Under the pieces are notes generated by a model, which was given only the letters and a program-made list of their open reading frames with translations, did no database searches and was not told the origin of the DNA. Shown in pieces: positions 20,801-27,233 of a DNA stretch of 64,000 nucleotides (position 1 is its first letter; every line of letters starts with the position of its first letter). Source of the DNA: a virus; IMG/VR virus record IMGVR_UViG_3300042451_000707, positions 1 through 64,000 of that record. One strand, given 5' to 3'. A program made the translations under genes and the position numbers.

Positions 20801-22901
20801 CAACTATCTTCCAAGTTAAACTACCACTTCTAGTTGTGTTTTTATAGGTAAAAATTGGTTCAGGTCTACCAAGAAATTCATTCGAAGTCCAACTTGCCCT
20901 AACATTTTCATCAAAAGTTAAACCATAAGGTGGAAACCACATAACTCTTCCTCCGTTTGGACCTCTTTCACATACCGGTAAATCTGACACAGTAAAACCC
21001 GGAGTACTTGAAGTCGCCCAAGCTAAGTTTTCAATTGAGAACATATATTTTTTAGCATACGCATTATTATTAGTTCCAATAATATTTGTGGAATCTTGTC
21101 CACCTTCTTGTTTGTTTGGTGCAATATTTAAATTATATGTTTTATCTAAAACTGAATATGAAAATCTTCTACCTTCGGTAACAATTCCATCTGTCTTCTG
21201 TAAATCATTGTATTGTAAGTATGGTGTGTCTTTCGCAAAAACTCGACAATATTCAGTTCCAACTTCTTGACCTATTGAACCAACGTAAGTTAATACTCTC
21301 GAACCTTTAGTTAATTCTTTATACCCATCATTAAAAACTTTAGATACTTGGTCAATAGCATTTCCAACATGTTGTAATCTTTTTCCACCTTGTGGTTGAC
21401 TATCAATTATCCTTTGAGTTTCATCAAGTATAGAACCTTGTTTAAAAGTTCTTTCAGTTGATTCCGTTGTATTATAAGATGAAGGTTTAAAATCCTCATC
21501 CTGATTAGTTACAACACCTCCAACACCAACTTTTTTACCAGCATTACCCCTATATTTAGTAGAAGTCCATGTAAATCCACCTTCAATACCTCCACCATTA
21601 CTGTATGTTGGTCCGTTTGCACCTAATCTAATTTCTTTACTCGGCCCTTCATATAGTTGAGCAAGTTCTTGAGGACCATAAACAGGCGATTGTTGTTCAT
21701 TTCCAAAAGAATCTACAGGTAATTCTCTACTTGGCGAGAATACTCTTGAAGGTTCTGATGTTGTTGAACCAACATAAAAATTGGCATTATTTGTTTGGGT
21801 TCCGACAATCGCTCCTCCCAATCTATCTAATAATGTTCTATCGTAGTTTGGTTTATATCGATTAAAATTGATATTTTTCCATAAGATAGACTTTTGTCCT
21901 CCTCCGGTATTATTATAAAAAATTTGAGACCCTGTTTTTCCCGCCCCCAATAAATTTGATACAAAATTACCTGCCGCCGCAATTGGGTTAGCGAGTAAGG
22001 ATTGGGCAATTGTTGACGGTCTTGGAGGATTAATATTTGGGTCAAAATAAGAACCGGGTATTAACGAAAAAGGAAGTTCACTCCCCGCCAATTTAAGGGC
22101 GAAATCCGCCGCAGCAGTTATAGGGTTAGACGGGACAGTAATTTGATAGTTTGGTTCAATCAAAGGAACTCGACCTGTTAAAATATTAACAACATTGGTA
22201 CTACTATTAATATTCAAAAAATTCGCTCTACCAATCGTTTCTCGAGCAATCGCTCTACCTATTCTTTCTTGAAATTCTCTCCTAAGGGTTCGAGCACCTA
22301 ATCTGGCAATAAATGAGTCATCACTTAAACGACCATTACTACCCTGTGGATTTGGTGACAATAATATTGATAATGGACTATATGACGATGAATTAAATGT
22401 TGTTGGATATGCCTGATTATTATATAAATTTGGAACTCCACCTGTTAATCCATTACTAATTGAGTCCGGTTGAACAATAGCTTCTCCGGCATCAATTAAA
22501 TTTAAACCGTTATTTCCATACGCATTTAATGGTTGCCATGCGGGTGCAATCCCCGGAAATCCAACTTTAGCGGCAATTTGTGCGTCATCTAAAAGTTTTG
22601 CGTCTTGTTGTCCGGGACCATATTCACCTTTATTCGGTGCAATAACATTAACAGGTAAATCCGGTAATTGTTGGTACCCCCCATCATTACCCCACTTATT
22701 GAGAGGGTATAACTTATCGGCAAAAAATGGTGTATCAATTAGAGAATCGTCGCTATCAACAGGAACCAAATCCGATTGAATTATCTCATAATTGGTTGGA
22801 GGAGTTACTTTAGTCGGAGATTTAACATAAGGCACTAAGTTTCTTGAAACTAGTTTTTTTCTAAATCCTTCCGTACTAATAAAATCTAATGGACTTCCCA
22901 T
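17865..22901 (-). CDS. Giant baseplate/tail protein with an OmpA-like domain
   Basis: This 1678-aa protein has no whole-length match I recognise. Residues 1-450 are low-complexity, rich in Pro/Asn/Gly. Residues 540-700 contain a segment (FLGRPEPIFTYKNTTRSGSL) like those of tail tube initiator or baseplate proteins. Residues 848-1000 resemble an OmpA/MotB-type domain: LFFD opening strand, YNKKLAERR helix (N903, L906, R910) and closing CRRAYISKI. The usual Asp of the GHTD loop is Ser895 here. Residues 1380-1500 are helical. It begins the baseplate trio and is preceded by a promoter-like motif 15 nt upstream. It is probably a wedge or hub component; the OmpA-like part could contact peptidoglycan during penetration. 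Confidence 0.75.
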   Translation of the reverse strand: MGSPLDFISTEGFRKKLVSRNLVPYVKSPTKVTPPTNYEIIQSDLVPVDSDDSLIDTPFFADKLYPLNKWGNDGGYQQLPDLPVNVIAPNKGEYGPGQQDAKLLDDAQIAAKVGFPGIAPAWQPLNAYGNNGLNLIDAGEAIVQPDSISNGLTGGVPNLYNNQAYPTTFNSSSYSPLSILLSPNPQGSNGRLSDDSFIARLGARTLRREFQERIGRAIARETIGRANFLNINSSTNVVNILTGRVPLIEPNYQITVPSNPITAAADFALKLAGSELPFSLIPGSYFDPNINPPRPSTIAQSLLANPIAAAGNFVSNLLGAGKTGSQIFYNNTGGGQKSILWKNINFNRYKPNYDRTLLDRLGGAIVGTQTNNANFYVGSTTSEPSRVFSPSRELPVDSFGNEQQSPVYGPQELAQLYEGPSKEIRLGANGPTYSNGGGIEGGFTWTSTKYRGNAGKKVGVGGVVTNQDEDFKPSSYNTTESTERTFKQGSILDETQRIIDSQPQGGKRLQHVGNAIDQVSKVFNDGYKELTKGSRVLTYVGSIGQEVGTEYCRVFAKDTPYLQYNDLQKTDGIVTEGRRFSYSVLDKTYNLNIAPNKQEGGQDSTNIIGTNNNAYAKKYMFSIENLAWATSSTPGFTVSDLPVCERGPNGGRVMWFPPYGLTFDENVRASWTSNEFLGRPEPIFTYKNTTRSGSLTWKIVVDHPSVLNVIVNKVLGDETNKTRIDSILESFFAGCRKYDLYELAKKYYTVSPYDLFNYQEAITSKQESREQLRYILNDITNDNQVSEVNGSGSAPQNNFGQFVNKAFYYNNNQPEPNSPNQSFSNLYNSYVSQPTIDNYKKQSKASPGDTTLFFDTVITKNKTAIDELIDELFKQFNNDKEGTGTVTIVIDATTSAKATLDYNKKLAERRINSAISYITGNTKLSNYVNGSPKRLIVVPGTALGENAQPDSYDEKTKTFFANGIVNCTDNDGGDSQTVNNEIYTTNAMACRRAYISKITSTLSSPPPVLPPKKTTVSVDGKVVKAVDVPVTQITATPKDNITKRILRSFLTECDYFETIKQESPLVYDNLRDKLKFFQPGFHSITPEGLNSRLTFLQQCMRPGDTIPTVKFDNGNQKLDYSVATNTSFGAPPVLVLRVGDFFNTKIIPENLSLKYEELDFNPEGIGVQPMIATVTLSFNFVGGSGLKESVDKLQNALTFNYYANTEIYDDRADVTDASYKIIDEDFLRSVITNAEPPTINQATPNNGQSNNKTIGDILTTVVSGTSQTGTTSYSSIMDKMVEESQNYFTNVVNKNREVSNQYNNAVRQQWMAERNYQKGKFTIQKENETILFGKPMKLEQRIDEIFKQLIKDIKSGDEGFIEFISNPNNNFSKKLIRQVRENYINYVNNKRNTFQNAVTVITNSMVDVQQTYISYIGRINTITYASKTNTGTDGYQTADGKIITYVTEGTIEVDSSSKDVTNTLEELRQDVIKINNDIREFNDKINTESDVIYSVDKQKYSGYLVFGPNYKLTTDEVFLPFNKDDFKISSFKRVYMIVSDDVVDSKRYESFKTSLIGNIINNTDLKGSGAKDISTVFDEYWINPNKPDESAKSKFIKENNITKEFINTKEKELTKFLKFTPYSLKKKRTFNYTTQDAGKEGQEKLIKGLGWVENQNTNNKTWNDESPQDVIISKAKLN

Positions 22902-22916
22902 CTATGTTTCTTTATT

Positions 22917-22924
22917 TATAAATA
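22917..22924 (-). promoter_or_regulatory. TATTTATA promoter-like motif upstream of the 1678-aa gene
   Basis: The minus strand reads TATTTATAAATAAAG, 15 nt before the ATG. Here the motif is part of a 12-bp palindrome, TATTTATAAATA. Confidence 0.45.
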
Positions 22925-22954
22925 GGTTAATGTCATTTTTTTTTTAATAAAAGA

Positions 22955-24763
22955 TTATTTTGTTCTTTCAAGTTCTTTATCTAACTTAATACTTTTTTCT
23001 TTCATAAATCTTGAAAATTCCGGACCTTCAAATATAGTTTTAATTTGTTGTTCAGTCATACCTTGAACACCTCTAACCTCAACCACCAGTGTACCAAAAT
23101 CAATTCTAGCATTAAGTTGTTTAGTTTCTATAGGGATTTGATTGGACATCTTATATGATGTTCCTGTTCCCATAATTGCCGATGTAGATATTGGACGAAC
23201 TTTATTAGTTGCGGGTTGGGGTTTGGGTATATTTTTAGCGATAGATGCGAATTCTGAACCTGTGAGTTCTTTTCTAAAAAATTTCTCTACATCACTACTA
23301 CCTCTTAATTGTGTTGCCGTTTCTTTTAATATATCTTTAACAACTTTAACACTATCCTCACCTAAAATCTCAGCCTTTGTTAATAATGTCTGTTCAATAT
23401 TAGTAAATTTACTTGCTATACTAGCAACACTAGCTTGTCCGGTTGAAACATCACTAACCAAATTAGTTAAACTCTTAATAGCACTTGTTACATCCTCTCT
23501 AACATCTTCAGTTTTAACTTTTTGTTCAGAAATTGACGTAAATTTTTGAACAATATTTCGTAATCCTTCAATATTTGTTCTAATTTCAGGTATCGATACT
23601 GCACCAAATTTTCCTGATGCTAACATAGCACTCATATCAGAAGCGATACTATTTAACGCAGTTAATTGACTTTTTTGAATATCTTCAAGAGTTTTTGGAG
23701 CGTTTTTCTGTTGTTCAATCAACTCATCAAACTCTTTTTGATTTAAACTTTGTAGGTCTTTTTTAGTACCATCGTTTAATGTAACCTCATATTTACCACC
23801 CTTACCCATATTGGCAATATTCGCCAAATATTGTTTGTCTTCTTCATCTTTAAAAGTTAAACCGGCCATACTTACTTCAGATAGTCTTCTATCTAAGTCT
23901 GCGGCGGCAATCGCCGATTTACTTAGAGAACCTGACGCTAAACCTGCGGCTTCCTCCATTTCTCTCAACACTAAAACTCCTTGTCGATTTATTTGGAACG
24001 ATTTAGTTTGTTCATCAAAATATGTATATTGTTCCCCTAATTTAGCTAAACTTTCTTGTAAACCCGCAGGGTTGGTTAAAGATTCGTTCATTAACGCAAA
24101 TGGGTCTACCAAATTACCCGTTAAAACACCTAACCTTTGGAAAGTTGCCGCCATATTAATAGCATTTTCAGGTGTTAACATTTTGTCCGCAAAATCAAAT
24201 GTTCTAGACATATCAAATCTTAACATAGACGCTTGTGCCGCCATTTTACTCAAACCTAAAACCCCTCCCTCAAACTGAAACCTATTCATTTTGTCCATAT
24301 TGTTGGACACATTTGTCATTACTTGTTGAGCATTTAAACCAACACTTTGAATATATGTTATAGATTCTTCTAAAATAGGACCTATTTGAGATGTTTCATA
24401 ACCAACATCTTTAAATTGATTGGTTAATTCCTTTGCTTCAATCCCTAATATTTTTGATGCGGCATATAATTGTCCAACAACTTCTTTGTTTTCAATCACA
24501 TTTCTGTTAGACGCAAGAGCAATGTCACTTATGGTACTAACAACATCATCTAATGAACCACCAAGTTTTAATACTTCAGAAGCGGTATTTGTAAAAGCGA
24601 GATTCATCTCTTGAATTCTACTTCTACCTAACGCAAAATTTTTGTTTAGAGTATTGGAACCCGCAACCATTAAATCTACCGCATCCCCAAGTGTTTGAAT
24701 TGGGGATGTTATATCTTTTATTACTTGACCAATTTTGTCAACACCTTCATTCTCTGCCGCCAT
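22955..24763 (-). CDS. Tail tape measure protein
   Basis: This 602-aa protein is long, alpha-helical and low in aromatics, with Ala/Ser/Leu-rich repeats of helices and frequent Asn, Gln and Asp. That is the pattern of tape measure proteins, and the length is close to T4 gp29 (590 aa), implying a tail of about T4 length. The N-terminus (1-60) and a region around 90-200 (IALASNRNVIENKEVVGQL) look like helical bundles. A less helical stretch at 300-350 (DEEDKQYLANIANMGKGGKY) interrupts. The C-terminus is mixed and charged, ending in KLDKELERTK. It lies immediately downstream of the overlapping chaperone-like pair, the standard tail gene order. A promoter-like motif lies 21 nt upstream. Confidence 0.8.
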   Translation of the reverse strand: MAAENEGVDKIGQVIKDITSPIQTLGDAVDLMVAGSNTLNKNFALGRSRIQEMNLAFTNTASEVLKLGGSLDDVVSTISDIALASNRNVIENKEVVGQLYAASKILGIEAKELTNQFKDVGYETSQIGPILEESITYIQSVGLNAQQVMTNVSNNMDKMNRFQFEGGVLGLSKMAAQASMLRFDMSRTFDFADKMLTPENAINMAATFQRLGVLTGNLVDPFALMNESLTNPAGLQESLAKLGEQYTYFDEQTKSFQINRQGVLVLREMEEAAGLASGSLSKSAIAAADLDRRLSEVSMAGLTFKDEEDKQYLANIANMGKGGKYEVTLNDGTKKDLQSLNQKEFDELIEQQKNAPKTLEDIQKSQLTALNSIASDMSAMLASGKFGAVSIPEIRTNIEGLRNIVQKFTSISEQKVKTEDVREDVTSAIKSLTNLVSDVSTGQASVASIASKFTNIEQTLLTKAEILGEDSVKVVKDILKETATQLRGSSDVEKFFRKELTGSEFASIAKNIPKPQPATNKVRPISTSAIMGTGTSYKMSNQIPIETKQLNARIDFGTLVVEVRGVQGMTEQQIKTIFEGPEFSRFMKEKSIKLDKELERTK

Positions 24764-24784
24764 ATTTTAATAAAATTTTATAAC

Positions 24785-24792
24785 TATAAATA
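24785..24792 (-). promoter_or_regulatory. TATTTATA promoter-like motif upstream of the tape measure gene
   Basis: The minus strand reads TATTTATAGTTATAAAAT, 21 nt before the tape measure ATG and just after the stop of the 59-aa overlapping frame. Confidence 0.5.
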
Positions 24793-24808
24793 GATTAATA
24801 ATGTTTTT

Positions 24809-24988
24809 TTACTCTTTACGATTCTCTTCAATCCATTTATCTAATAAGTATCTTCTAACAAATACCGGCATTTGAAGAAAATCTTGGTAAGTAACTTTCA
24901 TCAAATTATTTAAATAATAAAATTCGTCTATTTGATTTTTTCTATAATCAGAAGAAAGGACGAAAAAAGTCCACCCCAAACCCAACAT
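24809..24988 (-). CDS. Small overlapping tail-chaperone frame (59 aa, or frameshift extension)
   Basis: This frame overlaps the last 41 nt of the gp26-like gene in the +1 frame. Read from its own ATG at 24988 it gives 59 aa, and a second ATG (MKVTYQDF) lies inside. The region YYLNNLMKVTYQDFLQMP, followed by VRRYLLDKWIEE, resembles the short second frames that follow tail assembly chaperones (aromatic helix, then a Leu/Met-Pro motif and a basic helix). Just upstream of the gp26-like stop lies UUU_UUU_CGU. A +1 slip there would fuse this frame to give about 293 aa. Its position directly before the tape measure gene matches the lambda G/GT arrangement. Whether it is made by frameshift or by its own start is unknown. 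Confidence 0.6.
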   Translation of the reverse strand: MLGLGWTFFVLSSDYRKNQIDEFYYLNNLMKVTYQDFLQMPVFVRRYLLDKWIEENRKE

Positions 24989-25691
24989 TCACTGTCAGCT
25001 TTTCTCCGGACGGGGCCATAATTGTTTTAGTCATATCTAATCTAGGTTCGTTCTCATTCATAAAATTTCTAATGTATTTTGAATCAGCGATTGGCATTGA
25101 TTCAACAAATTTAGAAATCATTGAAATATCTGTTGACCCATTAAGTTCAACAATTTCTTTTTGAAGTCTCCATGTAATTTTTGGAACAATTCTACCTTGA
25201 GGGTATGTTTCACTAAGCCGACTAATTTCCATTATTTCACCATAATTAAGAGGTTTTAATTTAACAGATGTTTGAGATTTTGGTAACATTAATGTAAACG
25301 TTCCATCATCATTAGGTTGTTGTCCTTCTATAATTGGTAACTCATTTAATAACACTGTAGTCTTAAATGGTTTTTTAGTTTTTGGGTCTGTAAGATTTAA
25401 TTCCATTTCAGGACCAAACGCCGTGTTTCTTAAAAAAATTAATATTGATTCAACATCACCTTCAATTAATTCTTCAACTCTAAAATCTGGTTCATAAATT
25501 TTTGAACGTAATAAATTAATTGTTAAGTCTTCCGAACCTCCCATTAGAATGTTTTCATCAGAAGCGGTTAAATACCCTACTTTTAATGACTTTTTCTTAT
25601 TTTTATAAAAGATTCCTTTTGATGGTAAGACCACCACATCATGTGGTAGTGTAAAATTTTGTTGTCCGTATTGTATTGATTGTTCATTCAT
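24948..25691 (-). CDS. gp26/gp51-like baseplate hub or tail assembly protein
   Basis: This 247-aa protein resembles the T4 baseplate family (gp26/gp51 type). Its N-terminal VVLPSKGIFYKNKKKSLKV is the characteristic LPSKG(x)Y opening. It is followed by a T(A)SDENIL segment, a helical stretch with a short regulatory-looking beta insert (TFTLMLPKSQTSVKL), and a helical part (YGEIMEISRLSETYPQGRI). In T4 these proteins assist hub formation. Here the gene sits directly before the tape measure gene with an overlapping second frame, so it may be the functional equivalent of tail assembly chaperone gpG. Its start is 5 nt past a terminator U-run, so expression depends on read-through or a promoter I could not identify. 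Confidence 0.75.
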   Translation of the reverse strand: MNEQSIQYGQQNFTLPHDVVVLPSKGIFYKNKKKSLKVGYLTASDENILMGGSEDLTINLLRSKIYEPDFRVEELIEGDVESILIFLRNTAFGPEMELNLTDPKTKKPFKTTVLLNELPIIEGQQPNDDGTFTLMLPKSQTSVKLKPLNYGEIMEISRLSETYPQGRIVPKITWRLQKEIVELNGSTDISMISKFVESMPIADSKYIRNFMNENEPRLDMTKTIMAPSGEKLTVNVGFGVDFFRPFF

Positions 25692-25695
25692 ATAT

Positions 25696-25733
25696 AAAAA
25701 AATTAACCGTAAAGTTTATTGCTTTACGGTTAA
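25696..25733 (-). terminator. Intrinsic terminator after the tail tube gene
   Basis: A perfect 10-bp stem (arms 25705-25714 and 25722-25731, seven-base loop) is followed by a U-rich run in minus-strand RNA. It lies about 40 nt after the tube stop. It would limit transcripts of the abundant tube protein from running into the hub genes. Confidence 0.9.
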
Positions 25734-25774
25734 ATATAAATTAAATAAAAATAAATGTAAATGATATAAATATT

Positions 25775-26263
25775 CTAGTAAACTAACACACATCTATCCA
25801 TTCTTAATGTTGCTTGAATATCAGCTAAAGCATCCTCACTATATCCTAAAGAACCAAAATTAACATCAGTTAAAAATGTTCCATAAAGAATCCATTTCTC
25901 AACAACAACACCTGTCGGGTCTAACATTTCTAAATCAATATCTTTCTTATATCCCGCAGCATAACCCATACGACCTGTAACTGATTCAGCATGTAAACGA
26001 ACCCATTCCATAAGTGCTTGAGCCGCAGATGGTCCAATTGGGTCGCGGAATTTAACCGTAATTGGGTCCCAATTAAATCTACCAGCGACAAATGTTGATG
26101 TATTTAAAAATTGGATTTCAGTTGAACCAATTTTTATACTTGGTCTAGCCGCAGTCTCAACAAACCATTCGTTAATCCCTAAACTTGATGGGAACCTTAG
26201 TATAAATCGATTCTTTCTTTTTGGCTCATAAGGAATCGGCATTTTCATTAATAAATCAGCCAT
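25775..26263 (-). CDS. 19: Tail tube protein, gp19-like
   Basis: This 162-aa protein equals T4 gp19 (163 aa) in length and sequence pattern. It has an N-terminal basic patch (PYEPKRKNRFILRFP), then ETAARPSIKIGSTEIQFLNT, a central WDPITVKFRDPIGPSA and ALMEWVRLHAESVTGRMGYA, and a C-terminal LTDVNFGSLGYSEDALADIQ strand-turn. It polymerises as stacked hexamers inside the sheath. It stands as its own unit between the HAD gene and the hub genes, with a promoter-like motif upstream and a strong terminator downstream, as expected for a highly expressed structural protein. Confidence 0.95.
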   Translation of the reverse strand: MADLLMKMPIPYEPKRKNRFILRFPSSLGINEWFVETAARPSIKIGSTEIQFLNTSTFVAGRFNWDPITVKFRDPIGPSAAQALMEWVRLHAESVTGRMGYAAGYKKDIDLEMLDPTGVVVEKWILYGTFLTDVNFGSLGYSEDALADIQATLRMDRCVLVY

Positions 26264-26297
26264 GTTATTTCAATTTTGTTTTTTTGTGTTTATATCT

Positions 26298-26305
26298 AAT
26301 AAATA
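26298..26305 (-). promoter_or_regulatory. TATTTATT promoter-like motif upstream of the tail tube gene
   Basis: The minus strand reads TATATTTATTAGATATAAAC, 34 nt before the tube ATG. It belongs to the recurring TATTTAT(A/T/C) set. Confidence 0.5.
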
Positions 26306-26357
26306 TACTCTTGATTAAAATTTTTTCTATTTACTTTTTTTTTTAAGAAATTATTCT

Positions 26358-27185
26358 CTAGTTATATAACTTTTTAATACCTCCAGCAGTAGAATAAGTC
26401 TTAACTATGTTATCTGGTTTATCTTTAAAATGTTTACTCATTACTTCTACATTTTTAATATCATCATCTGAAAATCCTATTACTGGTTCTTCTGGTATGA
26501 AATTATTTGAAATCTCGTTTTTAATAAATGCTCTTTTATTTAAAATACCTGACATTCTTTTAATATATGATACAAAATTTTCCATTGCCTTTACTTTTAA
26601 CTCTTCAGGATTAGCAGCACTACCTTCACCAAAAGTTACAGGATGATATCTATTTAATTCCAAATAAGATTTAATTAATTCATCGTCACTCATGTCATCT
26701 TCATCGACGAATGTTCTATATTTTTTTAAATTCTTAACTAATTCATCTTTATCAATACCACCAAAACCACTTATAATATAATTATAAATCGCTTTTTTTA
26801 ATGTTTTCGGATGATGACCTCTTGCTGTGATAATTGAAAAAATTGAACCGTTATTGATTGCTTCTTTAAAGTCGTCAAAAGCTGGTCCTTTTCTCGCTTT
26901 CATAGAATCAACAATAAAATCTTTGTCCCCATCGGTTTTAAAAAATCTAAATGGACTTTCAGTGAAACCAACAATTGTTTCTCCTTTATATTTGAAAGGA
27001 GTTTTACCTACATCGTGTCTATATTCAGCAAAATCATCTGTGCTCATACCAATTTCACCACCGTCTTCTGTTTGTAACATAATTTTAGTTGGCATATGAA
27101 CGATATTATCATCCCAATCAAAGGCATAATATTTCATATCTGGTGTTCCTTCTGGTTTAAATCCTTCTTTAAGTTGTCTTTTCAT
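26358..27185 (-). CDS. HAD-superfamily phosphatase-like protein
   Basis: This 275-aa protein carries HAD motif I as FDWDDNIV (D23 nucleophile, D25), a motif II-like ITARGHHP, and a late GFSDDDIKN acidic motif IV. Those are the features of haloacid-dehalogenase hydrolases. The middle is helical and Lys/Asp-rich. A TTG at 27209 would add eight residues, but that start falls in the sheath terminator hairpin, so the ATG at 27185 is preferred. It lies between sheath and tube genes, where T4 has no such gene. Phosphatase activity is predicted only; substrate (nucleotide, polynucleotide end, sugar phosphate) is unknown. Confidence 0.8.
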   Translation of the reverse strand: MKRQLKEGFKPEGTPDMKYYAFDWDDNIVHMPTKIMLQTEDGGEIGMSTDDFAEYRHDVGKTPFKYKGETIVGFTESPFRFFKTDGDKDFIVDSMKARKGPAFDDFKEAINNGSIFSIITARGHHPKTLKKAIYNYIISGFGGIDKDELVKNLKKYRTFVDEDDMSDDELIKSYLELNRYHPVTFGEGSAANPEELKVKAMENFVSYIKRMSGILNKRAFIKNEISNNFIPEEPVIGFSDDDIKNVEVMSKHFKDKPDNIVKTYSTAGGIKKLYN

Positions 27186-27192
27186 ATTTGGC

Positions 27193-27219
27193 AAATAAAG
27201 GGGATACAATAGTACCCCC
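27193..27219 (-). terminator. Intrinsic terminator after the sheath gene
   Basis: An 8-bp stem (27200-27207 with 27212-27219) has a four-base loop. One position pairs as a G-U wobble only in minus-strand RNA (it is an A/C mismatch on the plus strand), consistent with selection on the minus transcript. A moderate U-tract follows. Confidence 0.7.
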
Positions 27220-27233
27220 CAATAAGTTTATTT

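Noticed and set aside
24948-24990. A -1 frameshift in the gp26-like gene
   Set aside because: The -1 frame meets a TAG within about a dozen codons of the U run and encodes nothing familiar. Only the +1/-2 frame stays open.
27207-27209. TTG as the start of the HAD gene
   Set aside because: It falls within the sheath terminator hairpin. ATG 27185, after the hairpin, gives a normal N-terminus.
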